Source: Nelumbo lutea
Taxonomy: Eukaryota > Streptophyta > Magnoliopsida > Proteales > Nelumbonaceae
NCBI GenBank assembly: GCA_022828595.1
Contig: JAKGHH010000002.1
Location: 108,931,254-108,995,253, forward strand
DNA: 64,000 nt
Direction of reading: 5' to 3'
A model generated the notes under the pieces. It was not told the origin of the DNA, did not search any database, and saw only the letters and a program-made list of their open reading frames with translations. Positions 1-14,700 of the stretch are shown piece after piece. Made by a program: the position numbers and the translations under genes. Position 1 is the stretch's first letter. Each line of letters begins with the position of its first letter.

Positions 1-792
1 GACCTGTTTGCAAGGTTTAAAATGTTGGTATCAGTGGAAATATTGGTAATCCAAATATAGGAAGCATGTTGGAAATGTCAGAAATGTCACATGGAAGCAT
101 TGTAAAAATTATAGACATGGTGTTGTGAAATATGCAGAAATATACAATGATATTTTATGAAATGAAAAAGCACAGCTACATCTTTTTAGATTATTATCTT
201 GTTCCAAACCATCAAACAATGCCAAGAAATTAAGGTCAACAGATAAAATGATACCTTACAAAGTTGTCTTACGGACTTTGAGTTAAAACTACACAATAGA
301 GTAAGTTCAAGCAAATGATTTTAATAGATCAATCAAATAATATTTTACACAAACAAAATCTAAGAGCTAATGTCATGCCCAATGAGAATTTCAAGGTGGC
401 TTAAGGTGGTCATCATGTTCATTAGGTGGGCAATAATAGTGTTACTCCACATATCTATGATATTGTTGCCAACCATCATGTCTCACTGGGAAATATGTTA
501 ATTCCAGTAAATGTTTCATGATGGTACCCATGGAGATGGAAATTTCATAGAAATATTAGGAAATATGTTGACCTTTTAAACCATGCCTGTTTGGGTCAAT
601 ATTCAATGTAGTAGGTGCCACAAAGAAAACTCTCATTGGGAAGTCCACATTACCAATAGTCACATGTATGGAAGTTTTGTTCCTAAGGTCAACAAGATGG
701 ATTCATCAGATATTTTATTTACTATTGCTTTCAGGAACTTATATTTGTTCTTGGGCATCATATTTTTATATTTCTTTGTAATTCTTGTACAG
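1..792. other. Upstream flank or intron of the J-domain gene
   Basis: No convincing exon is visible here. The sequence is AT-rich with several imperfect copies of a GGAAATAT-like word between about 35 and 575. A pyrimidine-rich acceptor ending in CAG at 790-792 closes the stretch. It is probably an intron of the J-domain gene, whose 5' exons would lie to the left of the window. The 147-codon open frame at 583-1026 reads through this acceptor in a different frame from the J-domain exons and shows no family motif. Confidence 0.4.
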
Positions 793-2307
793 GAAAAGGG
801 GTTTTTGAGTTCTGCTTTGGTGATGAAGAAGAAGTTGAGACCATATTTCAATCTGCATTTGGTGGAGGGCGATACTTTTATTGGTCTTTTATTAATGAAG
901 AAGATTCTCGTTGGAGGAATTCATCTTACTATTCTAACAAGTACCAGGGGTCCCAGAATTGGAAATATTGGAGTGGAGATGAATACGAAGCTTCTACAGA
1001 GCATGACACTTCTCAATCAGATTTAACTTCAGAACGGCTGGCCCTTGGTTTGAGTGCTTCTGGTCCTTTGAAAATTGAAGAAGTAAAGAATGCGTAAGTT
1101 ATCTGATGATCTCTTGCTTTAATTATTCAAGCCTTTACACCTTCATGTTGCTTCTTACTTAAGTGCTTATAATTAGTGATTTACATGTATATCTGGGTTT
1201 TCTTTGGGATGTTTTTAACTGTTAAGATGTGATTCATTTTCAGATACCGAGTGTGTGCCTTGAAATGGCATCCAGATCGTCATCAAGGTTCTTCTAAGGT
1301 ATGCTTTCTAGCTATCCTCATTATTAAGCTTCTCCCAATGTAGGTTTGACTGGGTTCTTACAGGTTGTTCCTTTTTGTCTTCCTTTTTCTTCCCATAAGT
1401 CGTCTGGGGGTCTGTATACTCCTTGCATACCATTTGCTCTTTTCATTAGATTTATTTATTATAGTGTTAAATGCCATTTTTCATCATCTCTTTTCTACAA
1501 ACAAATTCCAATCAACAGACAAGATACCAAGTGCGAAGAAATTTAGCATGTTCCAAGGATATTAAAAATGAAAAAAAAAAACGAGAAAAAACCTTATAGG
1601 AATGTGTTAATTGGCACCAAAAACAAGCTTTTCATTAAATGGGAAAAAATTGCATGTATGACAGTGATGTTTGCATCTGGGTCTGATAAGGCTTTGCACA
1701 CACAGTTCGTATAAAAAACAGTAGGACTGATCTACCTTATTAATATTTATGCTATTTTATTAGAAGGACAAATATAAAAAATACTCCTGAAAACATTCTA
1801 TCTATCACTACAATATCTATAGCTGCATTGTAATCAAAATGTAGCCCCAATAACCCCATAGGGACCTCAACTTCTACACCCAACTCACTGAGTAGAGCTT
1901 TCAGCCAAAGTAATTTTGATGCACGGATGCACCATGAGCCATGGCTCTGAACTTGGATTTTGCACTAGATTTAGCAATTACAAGGTTTTTTTTCCCAAAT
2001 CACAAGATCACCACCAGTAAGTTGTAGTAGATCTTTCATCATCCAAAGAACCTGCCCAATGTGCATTGGTGTAGGTTTCTATAGACACAACCACTATTAG
2101 TAGACAACCATGTGCCACCATACTGTTGAGCATGTATTGTCTTTAAACTGGAACTTATTATTTTGGTCTTGCTTTTATTTCAATTGATGACTAGTGATTT
2201 GATGGCAAATTATCAATTTTGTACATCAACAGGCTGTTGCAGAAGAAAAGTTCAAGCTCTGTAGTTCAGCATATCAATCATTATGTGATAAACTTGCTGT
2301 AGGTTAA
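793..2307 (+). CDS. J-domain (DnaJ-like) protein, 3' part, C-terminal J domain
   Basis: Three exons can be joined in frame: 793-1093, 1244-1298 and 2233-2307 (TAA), giving the last 142 residues. Donors are GTAAGT and GTATGC; acceptors are CAG, CAG and AACAG. The first exon encodes an aromatic, acidic linker (FEFCFGDEEEVE, then many W, Y and S). The next two encode the end of J-domain helix I, the HPD loop (ALKWHPDRHQG) and helix III (AEEKFKLCSSAYQSLCDKL) up to the stop. HPD is the motif by which J proteins stimulate the ATPase of Hsp70, so a co-chaperone role is expected from the family. A J domain at the extreme C-terminus is unlike canonical DnaJ but occurs in a plant J-protein subfamily. 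The 5' exons are missing from the window, so the N-terminus and cell compartment are unknown. Confidence 0.8.
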
Positions 2308-5300
2308 GCTAAGATACCTTGTAGCTGGCATTCAGAGACCAAGACAAGTCTCCTCAACTTGATGCAGGATTCTTTGATATAACAACATGCATCAATCAGA
2401 TGTTGCCTGAATTACATATACAATTTCATTGGGGATCTTGGACCGAGGAAAGATTTTTCAAAAAAAAAAAAAAAATCTTGGACTGAGGAAAGGCGTACTG
2501 TGCAATCAGAGTTTCGGTAGACTGAGTCAATTTAAATGTCTTGATGTATGACTGCCATGTCTTTTGTTTATTTATGTTGCTTGAGAATGCAAGGATAACG
2601 CTGGTCCCATATGATAAGCCAAAAGCAGTGGTGGCAGGGACTAAAAAGAATAGAAATTCATGCATAGAAGTATTTATAATCTAGAATAAAAAAAAAACTT
2701 ATTTTTGTGCCATTTATGCTGTCCTTTTATATGCATTTGTTTTCAATATGTTTAATTGTTTACTTGCAATTAGGTTGAAAACATCCCTTGGTAAATTTGC
2801 TCTTTCATAAAAGCTCCCCTTGTCATAAATTGCTGCAATCACTGGGTTTACTCAACAAGAAAACCAGGTTGAGACTTGGGGTAGTATGCTTATCTTTTCA
2901 GGTTGGATGCAGTCTTGCAGACTGAATCCCTATGCTTCTTTGGCATCGGTATCTGTTTCATAACTTTTCATGGATGGAACTCAATTTTATAATATTCTTG
3001 AAGCTGATACAGGGATTTATTGGTGAAGACGAAATGATGCAAGCCCTAAAGCCAACACCCAACATGTATAGGCAAGGCTTCCGGATCAGATTGGAAGGTC
3101 ATCGGCAGCAAGACATCAAAATCTGTTGACCCATCAAACCTCATCAGCAGTATTTACCCATAACAAAGCCAATCCTAACACCCGACCTGATCTGTCCTAC
3201 AATTAGTTCACCCATACGCGATCAAGGTTATGCTTATAAATGTTTCAAATTTCAATGCTACTATGTCAACAGGTTGGATTTGGTATGGTTAGGCCCAAAT
3301 CCGAAACCAGGTTCAGGCTGACCCAACCTTAACCGGATAAGATCAGATTAATGTGGGTTTACCATTAACTTGATACACTGAGATCCCTATCATGACACTG
3401 GAAGAGGTGATGAATTAAATCTATTGCACAGGGAGCTTTTCTGAAGACAAATCTTGAATGATGTCTTGGTGGCCATTGAGTGCAATACTTTTTTTTTTTG
3501 GTGAAAGCCATTGAATGCAATATTGACCCTAGAAAAGATTGGATCATCTGAGTATAGTGTGCGTAATTGATCCAAGAGAAAACATGCACCTACATCCTAT
3601 GGTCGGTTTTTCATTGCCTATATCTTTTATGGAAAATGCTATTGAGCAAAAGTTTAAAATTGGATTAAGATGAGCATATCAATAGCTCACTTTTCTGTTC
3701 CTGTAAGTAAAAGGTCCAAAGATTCTTCTGAAAGTGAAAGGCTATTAAGACAAGGGAACATACCATACCATGGGTAAAGCATTTGGTCATGTAATTGAGC
3801 TCAAGAGGAGGTTTGCTCATAAAAAGTAAAAAAAAAAAAAAAAAGCCTCTGTCATAGGCTTTCATGATTTAAATGAGGTCCGGCTGGTCTGCCATTTGCA
3901 ATTTGTCTACGACTGACACCTCATGTGATACCCGACAAGAGAACTTGACTTGAAATATCTCTTATTTTGCTTTAAAGTGGCACGAGTGGAGGTAACTTGA
4001 GAAAGAAAAAGGTCTTTGTGGGTTGAGACTTGAGAGGTGCTAAACTTCAGCAATTTATGGTGCTTTGGAATGTTGATCAGGCGCTTTCCCCACCCAGAAG
4101 CTATGAAAGACTTAAGGAAGACAAGCTTATCAAGGTTCTAAATATTGACACGGGCGGCATATCAGTTTGTGTTGGTGCTTTATTTTTATTTTTATTTTTA
4201 TTTTTATGTTTCACTTATGTTTTTTAAAAGTGGTTTAGAGGGGCCCATTTAAGGCCCGATTACCTTCTGAATCAGTGGCTGACCCGATACAACCTCTGTA
4301 GGGGTGTATCGAGAAGTCACCAGCATGATACATATTGACCAATATGTGTCCAGCACGATACATATTGACCGATACATATCGATATAAGTTACATGGTTAC
4401 ACCTCAAAGGAATAGGGAGGTATAGAACTCCTTAGGATGTGGTTATTGCGAGTCACTAAAAAATGAAAAAAACAGAAGAATTGAAAAAGAACATTTCTTT
4501 TACAACTCGCTGGGGAAAACTTTCTTCCCCGGAAGAAAAATGGGTTTGTTGACAGACCCCTAAAATACTAAATGTCTAAATCGTACAGGTTTGTCATTGA
4601 CACATCAATCCACCAGAACTGTGAAAGGGCCATTACTCAATGCTGGTCCCAGCCATCTGGGGTCTTGGGAGGGGTAGACTGGTCCTAACCTTTGACATTT
4701 TATCTTTTGCACGAAGTGGCCATTCAGATTCATTTGAACCTGTATTCTCACATACTCGCGTTGAAAAGCGTGAGAACGCAGGTTTTAGTCTGAGAGCGGC
4801 CAACTTAAACACAATATGAACGACAGAAAAGATAAGATGATCTTATGATTAAAATGCTTCAACACTATCATCAAGGATAGTTCTGAATACCAAATAGTGG
4901 TGATGCAGAATTTTAATCTCAAATAGTGGAATCTTTTATATTTAGTCAACTCCACTAAAATGGATTTGGTGTTTTGGTTTCCGAATAAACCCACAAAGAT
5001 AAGGTTTTTCAAGTGAACATATGTTCCCTTTTTAATTTCATCATTTACCATCTCATTGGTAGGGGATGGAACATTCTATATGATTGTGCTCTTCACCGTG
5101 CGAGTGAAAAACCAGTCTGTCTTCTCTACATTTTCCACGACTCCATTAGTATATGGTGCCATTTTAGTAAACCTTTTGGAAGGGAGTTGGTCTGATTCCA
5201 CTAATATTAAGTTTCTTATTCAAGTTTAGCCACCGAAAGGTTTCAAGAGAGGAGAATAATTTGGAATAAATTACCCTTTCCTGTTCGTTGGAGTACATCT

Positions 5301-5731
5301 GTACATGAAAAGAGCATAACTCCATTTCGTGCCACCTGCAGTAATCTTTTCTTGGATGCCTATTTTCTTGGACTTCAATGATCTTCCACTAATTTCTGTA
5401 AAGATTGGTTAGGAGTCGGGTCCCAAGCCAATGATGTTGACTGGGACTTGTTCCCTTCATTTTTTTTTCTCGACATATAATACAAAAAAAAAAAAAAAAT
5501 CACTTACAAAACAAGTGTTGTTTTATCTGATTTCCCTTCCATTTTCTCTTTTGGAGACATAAAACACATTCTTTTTCTCTGGGAAAAGCTCAGGCCAGGA
5601 AGATTGTTTACTAAATTGAGATGCCTTTCTTAATTTAAAAAAATACATGATGATTCCAGAAAGTTTTCCTTCCAACAAATTCTTTTTCCTTGATTTCTAG
5701 TCATTGCTGGTTTGTTCGGTTTGCAAAGCAT
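2308..5731. other. Intergenic: J-gene 3' flank and PAP12 3' flank
   Basis: The stop codons of the two convergent genes lie 3.4 kb apart. No exon with family motifs is visible. The stretch holds A-runs near 2460, 3830 and 5480 and an ATTTTT pentanucleotide run near 4180-4205. A GATACA-rich repeat at about 4281-4400 recurs at 22411-22500. The open frames of 60-90 codons here have no recognisable features. Confidence 0.5.
4281..4400. repeat. Dispersed GATACA-rich repeat, copy 1
   Basis: The block opens with GACCCGATACAACCTCTGTA and contains several copies of a GATACATATTGACC-like word. A related block begins at 22411. The two share the opening and the order of the following words, so they are copies of one dispersed family. 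The full extent and class of the element are not visible. Confidence 0.45.
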
Positions 5732-8700
5732 TCATTTCTGCTTGGATCTGCCTATGCGCAAGTGGACAAATACTGTCTTGTTATAACCCAGGGTTATTCT
5801 GATCTTGTCATCCGTGTATCTGCAAAAGAAAATGGAAATCAAAATCCTTGAGCATGAGAGGCACTCTCTGTGTTTCTTTTCATAATCAGTAACAGAATAG
5901 TAATCGTTCTTCTAGTTTTTTTTTTTTTGATAAATAATCGTTCTAGTTACAAAAAAATGTCAAGTCTTACAGCAACTCCAAATTGAACTTTCTTGTCATC
6001 TCCATAGGAAGTCCAAATGGGCCAGCTAGGATGGCTGCATCATCCATTGTAACATCATATTTGTTGGTATCAGATTTTCTGCAGAGAACAAAATTGCAAG
6101 ATTAGGGTCATTGGGTCTGATGAGTTAGGGCAAATGTCAAAACAAAAGAAAGAAAATAGCTCTTGTTTTCTTTTTTCTTTTTTAGAATCTTCAATGTCAA
6201 TCCCATCCTCCTCATTTCCCCTTCCTTCCCAAAAGAAACAAATGTGAACTTACTATTTGGACACATCTGAACACCTTATCAAGATAAATTGTATTTTGAC
6301 AAAAATATGTTTCAGCCGGGTGATGCTACCATGTGTTAATTAATCAAACTATATCACAATATATTAATATTTTAGTAAATGGTTCTTTGGATCTCTTGGG
6401 TGTGCCTGAAGTTACAAGTGAACAGAGGAACTCATTTAAAATAGGTAAATTGTAGATTGTGAACGTGGATATAAGTTGGATGGTGTTCCAATTAAGCCTC
6501 TCAATTCTCATTTTGGTTGGTCATCTCTTACCAATTGGAAAGTTGGTAAATTGTAGATTTGTAATCATGAAAGGTGAAATATCCTTAAAAATCAAATATA
6601 ACCTCACTTCCTTTATTTGAAGGTTGGTAAATTGTAGATTTATAATCGTGAAAGGTGAAATATCCTTAAAAATCAAATATAGCCTCACTCCTTTTCTTTG
6701 AAGGTTCTCTAAAATCCTCTTTATCTTGAATTTTGTTGCCATATTATTTGTTACAATTATTAATCATTACTATGATTATTATAAAGAGTTCATTACTATT
6801 AAATTATTATTCAACTAAAGCCCAGCCAAAGTTTTTCATTAAAGAATCTAGAATCAACAAATCTAAATGTTTCTTTCTTAATTTGATGCAAAATCTGGAT
6901 TGAGTAGTTTTTATACCTCATGGTAGTTTCAATAAATGTTGTAAAAATTTGATAAAATTTCACTAGCATCTTGTCAAAACTTGGAATATTTGCATATAGT
7001 AAATAGAAATTTTCACTTGATATATAAAAATTTTGAAATATTAGATTTTTTTCCATGAGGTTCAGGAAAGAATAAAATTGAAATATTATATATATCAAGG
7101 CTCAAAATATCGATAGACATAATTCTTCCTTTTTGTAAGGAATATATAATTTGTTTGTTTTTGAGGGTTGAGTGTATGGGTTTGATGGTTCTCTCTGTAT
7201 AACTTCTCATAGCACAGAGACTTGATGGGTTTGATTCAGACTTGCATTTTTCAATTATAAAATTTCTACATTGTTGAGTTTGATGAATTTCATGGCATCT
7301 TCCAAACTACAAGATCGGATAACTCACATAATGTTCCCAGTCATTGAGAACTTGAACCCAAGTAAGATGTCTACCAAGAACTTCATCTGTCCATTTTCCC
7401 TGACAATCTAAAAAATTATATTTAATAGAATCAGAAACTAAAATAAGTTTCAGACAGAACAAATAAAATATATTTTATTCATAAAAAAAATAATAAGGAA
7501 AACATGGTACAACAAAATGCAAAGATATCAACTGTCACCTTTTCATCTTACCTGATTGCCCATGAGACCATTAGCTGCATTCTCTAACCAACTGTCAGTC
7601 TCCGTCTGCAACATGCAAGAGATTATACTTATGGTCTTCTAAGATCATGGATTTGGAAAAAACAAAAATGGATATTCAGTTATTCTTCAGGAGGTTGGAA
7701 TGATTGACAGAGGAGTAAGTAACTTTGAGAAAAGGGAATAAATGGATACTTTCTATGCAAAATGACTAAAAGAAAGAATGAATTAAGAAGGGAAGGAAAA
7801 ACACACATGAAAAAGGACACCTGGGCATTACAAGGGATAATACACTTTAGAAATATTAACAAAGGGCAAAGTTCTGCTTGTATTTTTGAGTAGGTGATGC
7901 AGGAGCTGAAGAGTCAGAATTGGAATTTTATGTATCTATGTATTTTAGACAGTAGGGGTATTTTTGTCATTTTGAAAATTTATGTGGGGTTCAATGATAG
8001 GGTTTAATTTGTCTATTTATAGTTTGTTTATGTTTAAAATTTCAGAGTCATTGCATAACTAGGATTAGAGTTACTGAGTCATCTTTGAATTGAAATAGGA
8101 TATGACAGCTTAGTTTGAGTTCTACTAGGATTAATGAGAAACAGTTTGACTCCTAGGACTATTATGAGTCCAACAGTTTGACTCCTAGGTTTATTATGAG
8201 TTTAGAGCCTATAAATATGTATGGACGTTCTACACAGAGCAATGAAGTTTATTGAGTTTTCTTCAGCTTATGCTAACTATGGTGAGCGATTCCCATGCCC
8301 TAGGGTGATTCTGGGCACTGTGTGAGTGATTCCAGGAATTTTCTCTCTTCTTTCTCTCCCTATTTTCTCTCTTATTCCTTCAAGAATCCATTACATCCAT
8401 CAACAACCATAAAATTCTGATCAAAGAAGACTAGCCAGCATTCTCTAAGAACTAGAACTGAATTGGTCCTACATCAATAGGAGATCATTTTCCACTTCTT
8501 AGGATATGTTGAAATAGAATCAAGAACTAAGAGAATATCAATTTTTAGCAGACAAAAATGTTATTTCTAATTTAAGTTGGTTTCAAGTCAAGAGCAACTA
8601 GTTTTTCAGGAGATCACTTTGGCTGTTTGGAAAAAACAGCCTGGGCTGTTTTGGGAGCCTTTACACATGACACCTTAGTAGTCCTCATTTGTCTTTTCAA

Positions 8701-11700
8701 CTAAAAAGGTATTGAGTTTAAATACTATTTTACCCACACTCATTATGAGATGTCATTCACTGCAGGCTTCTGAAACAGCCCAGGCTGTTTTTTACAAACA
8801 GGCTGACAGCCAAAGTTTTTCTGTTTTTTAGTGTGGGTTAGTGAATCAAATATACCTTTTTGAGAGTAAATCAGCCAACCATTTTGATTAGTCCTACATT
8901 CTTAATATAATTTGGAACAATGCATGGCCTTGTTTACTTTAATAGGTCCCAAATGGATGGTGCAATGGAGCTTAACAAGACATTCGGAGGATGCCATTTG
9001 ATGATTAATAGTAGAAACTTCAGAAAAGGAGGCCAAATTGGTGCTTTTTTCTCACAAATGCTTTATTTGTAATGGAAACAGGAACCTACCTTTCATTTGC
9101 AAACCCCTTCCACTTTCACCTCTAACATTTGAGAGTGGTTTATGGCTTTTTTTGGTAGAAGGTTGGGATGCACCAGGGGTTCTGTTTGGGAGGAGAGAAA
9201 TGCTAGAATCTTCAAGGAGAAATCACGACCTAAGTAGGTAATAATAGAAAACATTACCTTAAAGATGTTTAAATAGTTTTCTATAGATGAAATCATCAGG
9301 GGATGGTAGGTTGCAACACACTCCTAGAACCAGAATGCTAAGAGAACGGTCTCCACCAGATGCAAACCAAGTGGAGCTCAATTTTGATGGGTGTTCTTTA
9401 AGCAATCCTGGCAATTTGGGCTTTGGAAGTGTAATGAGAGAGAGAGTCATGGAGCTTGAAAGATTTATTCTCAGGACCCATAGCTATGGGGATTGCACAA
9501 GAGATGAGTTGATGGTTGTCTTACAAGGCATTGGTGGTGGAAGGAGATTCCCGAGTTGTGGTGGAATAGTTAATGAAGAACTGAAAAGGTGCTTGGCACT
9601 ATAGGCATACTTTAAGAGAGAATTATAGCATTGTAAAGACTCTCAAAGCAACTGTGAAATGGGTGCCAAGATCAGCAAACTCTCTAGCAGATCTACTTGC
9701 AAGCAAGGAGTTAACAGGGAACAATATATATATATATATATATATATTGACAGTAAATCTGATTGAAGGTTACAGCAAAGAGAAGAGAAGAGAAGAGAAG
9801 GAAGGAGGAAAAAGTGTTGAGGCAATGGAACTGTACTGGCAGAGCCAGCTTCATTATAATATATAGGGTGAAAAAATAAGAAGGGAAATGACCCTTGTGC
9901 CCCCACTAAGTGATAGTACAATAATAGATTAAAATAAAAAAGGCTTTAATCAGCGAAACAGACCCTAACAAACATAAAATCAATTATTTTAACACTTTCA
10001 ACACTTTCCCTCAAGTTGGAGCATAGATGTCAATCATGCCCAACTTGTCACACAAATCATTATGCCGCACATGATGAAGGCCTTTGGTGAAGATGTTTGC
10101 AAGTTGTTCTTTTAAGCTGACATATGGGGTGCACATTTCTCCACTTACAAGTTTCTCTCTAATAAAATGTTTGTCCACTTCAATGTGTTTCGTCCTATCA
10201 TGGAGGACTGGATTAGCTGCAATGTTGATAGCAGCGTTATTGTCGTAATAGAGTAACATAGGGTTGCTAATTGTAAAACCCAGTTCTCCTAACAGATTTC
10301 TTATCCACATGATTTCAGCAACTCCATGAGACATAGTTTTGTATTCTGCTTCAGCACTAGACCTAGCCACCACACTTTGCTTCTTACTTCTCCATGTGAC
10401 TAGGTTTCCCCCTACAAAGGCACAATATCCACTGGTAGACTTTCGGTCATCAACTACCCCTGCCCAATCAGCATCAGTATATACCTCCACCTTTAAATGT
10501 CCATGTTTCTGGAATAAGAAACCATCTCCAGAAAACTTCTTGAGGTATCTGAGGATCCTCTTTGCAGCTTCAAGGTGAGTTGTCTTAGGATTGTGCATGA
10601 ACTGACTAAGGACACCCACTGCATAAGCAATATCAGGCCTGGTCATAGACAAATACAAGAGTCTCCCTACAAGTCTTTGAAACTTCTTCACATCTTTCAA
10701 GAACTCTCCCTGACTGTCTCCCAGATGATGTTTAGGTTCAATTGGTGAGTCCATTGGTCTCACCCCCAGTTTGCTTGTATCTTCTAGTAGATCTAGTACA
10801 TATTTCCATTGGGAAATAAAGATGCCCTTGTGAGAGCGGGCAACTTCAATTCCAAGGAAATAACGTAAGGGGCCTAGATCTTTCACCTCAAATTGAGTGG
10901 CTAAGAATTTTTTTAGTCTCTGTATTTTAGCCTCCCAATCTCATGTGATCACTATGTCATCCACATACACAATTAGAGCTGCAACTTTCCCTTCACCTTT
11001 CCTTACAAATAGTGTGTGATCTGATTGGCATTGTTTGAACCCCATCTGTTGAACTGCTGAGTGGAACTTACTAAACCAGGCCCGAGGAGATTGTTTCAGC
11101 CCATATAAAGATTTTTTTAACTTACACTCTTTTTGTTCACTGCCTTTAGCACAAAAACCTAGAGGTTGGGTCATGTACACTTCCTCTTCTAAGTCACTAT
11201 TCAAAAAAGCATTTTTGATGTCCATTGTTGAAGTTCCCAGTCAAGATTTTCCGCCAGTGAAAGGAGAATTCTGATAGAGTTCATCTTGGCTACTGGGGCA
11301 AAAGTCTCTGCATAGTCCACTCCATATACTTGTTTAAAACCTTTTGCCACTAGTCTGGCCTTGTAGCTTTCAACAGTTCCATCAGCCTTGTGTTTCACTG
11401 TGAACACCCACTTGCACCCCATTGGTTCCTTCCCTTCAGGAAGATCCACCAACTCCCAAGTGTCATTTTTGTGTAATGCATCAATTTCTTCCTTCATTGC
11501 ATCTGTCCATTCGGGTTTGGATAAAACTTTTGCCACATTCTTAGGAACGGGGATACTGTCAACAGAGGAGAGGAATGCACGATATGAAGATGAAATATAA
11601 TCATAGGACACTATGAGAGATAGGATGGTTAGTGGTACAAGATCTAACACCCTTTCTCTTAGCAATAGGAACATCAAGATCATTAATGACAAGGGAATCA

Positions 11701-14700
11701 ACATTGAGAGGAGCATGCATATCAATAGAAGCAAGTGTACCTGGGCTGATGGGAAGGATCAACCTCTAGTGAAGCCGATGATGTTGGTTGCATAGTGTCA
11801 GGTTCCACGGCTCTTGAACTCTGCTGGCCTTTGTGGCGGCGAAGAAAGAAAAGGAATGGAGGAGGGTCAGGTAGAGGAGGTAGTTGAGTCTGAGCCTATT
11901 TCTCCTCAACCCTACTCTCCCCCTGGAGAGAAACCAGAAGAAATGTTGATTCTCAAAGGACACATCTATTGAGACATAGTACTTACGAGAGACGGGGTCA
12001 TAGCAACGGTACCCCTTTTGAGATAGAGGGTAACCAAGGAAGACACAAGGAATAGCACGAGGATCAAGTTTACCCCAAGTAGGTGACAAGTTATGAACAA
12101 AGCAACGACACCCAAAAACACGCATTGGAATGGGGAACAACGGAGCTGTAGTAAACAAAAGCTGATGTGGGGCCTTATACTCTAGTAACCGAGAGGGCAT
12201 ACGGTTGATGATGTACGTAGAACACAAAACAACATCCATTGAAAAGCGCTTTGGAACATTCATATGGATTAACAACCACGAGCTACTTCAAGAAGATGAC
12301 AGTTTTTTCTTTCAGCAACATCGTTTTGTTGAGGTGTCCTAGCACAAGAGCTTCGTTGAAGTGATCCACTCGAAGCAAAGAATTCTGTGAGATCACTATG
12401 GAAGTATTCCTTTGCATTGTTTGACTGGAAAATATGGATTTCAGTTTGGAACTGAGTGAACACCATGCGTTGAAAGTCTTTCACAATTTTAGGCACTTCC
12501 TCTCTAGATTGCATAGGGTAAACCCAGGTGTATCTAGAGTAATCATCGATCAAGGTAATGAAGTACTTATATCCAACCTCAATAGGTAGAGTAACAGGGC
12601 CCCAAACATCAGAATAAACAATATGAAATGGAAATTCAGATCTTTTATTTCTCAAAGAAAAAGAGATTCTACAATGTTTACTCAATTGACATGTCTGACA
12701 CTATAACTGACTCATTGACAAAGACTCAAACAACTTTGGAAGCATAACTTTTAACGACTCAAAAGAAAGATGACCAAGACGACTATGCCATAAATAGGCT
12801 TGACTCTCACTGGACGAACTCAAAGACTCTGTAGCCACAAGACCAGCTTTACTCTCCAACTCGTAGAGGCCATCCACCATGCTTCCTCTACCAATCGTCT
12901 TCCCTGAGGCCAAATCCTAAACACACATGAAGACGGATAGAAAGTAACTGAACAATTCAAGGAGTGAGTAATACTACTAATGGAAAGAAGATTTTTAGGT
13001 AGCTTAGGAACATGTAGTACGTTAGAAAGGGTAAGGCCGAGTGGGAGAGATATGGTTCCTTAGCCGGCTATGGTGGAGAAAGAGCCATCAGCTAGTCTCA
13101 CCTTATTTCTCCTAGAGAGAAGATTGTATGCCTGAAATAAATTTGACTTACCGGTCATGTGGTTTGAGGCTCCAGAGTCAATTACCCAAGGGGAATCAGA
13201 GGTACGAGATGACACATGGAAGGCAGTGACAGTATTACTTGAAGCAGATGCAAAAGAGGTAGAAGGAGTAGGACCAGTATCCATCTGGCGAAGAGTCCAA
13301 CCATATAACTCCAAATGGTTACGGAAGGAGTTGATGATCTCTTCCTTGGGGTCAGAACTGGGATGCCTTTCCTGAGTTACCATGGGACCAGTCTCTTGAG
13401 ATGCCATATTAGCTGAGTTATACCTTTTCTGATTCTGCTGACTTGGTTTCTTGCCCTGATCAGTTGTTGACTTCTTACCCAAATCTTGTGCTCATTTAGG
13501 TTATCCATGGAGATCCCAGCAAGTATCTATGGTGTGTCTTGCCTTTTGGCAGTGAGTGCACCAAAGCTTACTCTTATCATCTGTTCTCTTTTGAGAGTCA
13601 CCCTTCTTAGAACCACCTCCAACATTAGTATCTGAACTTCCCCGGACAACTAGAGCAACTGGCTCCCCCTCTGTAGAATTCATCACATTTCTTGTACTTT
13701 CTTTTGACTAAACCAAGGCATAAACCTCCTGAACTGATGGCAAGTCTTTACTTCCCAAGATTTGCACCCTGATGGACTCATATGAAGGATTCAACCCCAA
13801 GAAGAAGGCAAATAACCATTGCTGAGATACAAGGGATTTGTATGCCTTTGCATCCTCATCACACTTTCAGTTAACATTATGATAGTGATCAAGTTCTTTC
13901 CATATCGATATTAGATCCGAATAGTACACCGAGAGACTCCTTGCTCCCTGCTTACAAGTGGATGATTCAGCTTGCGGTTGGTATATCTTGGCATAGTGTC
14001 TCTGCTCTGAATAGGTGGACTTTGCTTGTTCCCATATTTCACAAGTAGTCTCAGCCCACATAAAAGTTTTTCTCACCTGTGGTAGCATGGAAACCAAGAG
14101 CCAAGACATCACCTTACTATTTTCTTGGTTCCATCTATCATATTCAGCACTTCCGCACTTCGGTTCCTTCACTTTCCCATTGATGTATCCTATTTTTCCC
14201 CTAGCAGTGATGTAGGGTTTTATTCCCCTAGACCATTCGAGGTAATTAAGACCATCAAAGGAAATGACAGCCATGGGGAAACTCATATCCATTCCCCCAC
14301 TTACCCCATTTTGATTTCCAGAAATCCCTGAAGTAGCAGAATTCTTAGAAGACATGGTCAACACAATTTTTTTTTATCAAAAAACTTCAACTTAGGATCC
14401 CTCCTTATATCAGAACAAAAAACTCCACACACAACAAGTGATTAGTCCACCCACACTACAGTTTTTGGACTTAATTTGAGCACAAGACCAGCACCAATTT
14501 CCAGAATAAACAAAATGACAAATCTGATTTTCAGACCTGTACGGAGTAGCAGTCCCAGCTACTAGTTTTCTCAGCAGGTCTACAAGCAATAATCACAAGG
14601 GGAGATACTTAACACAAGGCATCAAGCCAACAAGTAGAGAAAACAGGTCATACATGACCTACAACAGCCTTTCACAGGTACAGGATCACACGATCCAAAA

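Noticed and set aside
583..1026. 147-codon open frame at the left edge
   Set aside because: It crosses the acceptor of the J-domain exon in a different frame from the real exon.
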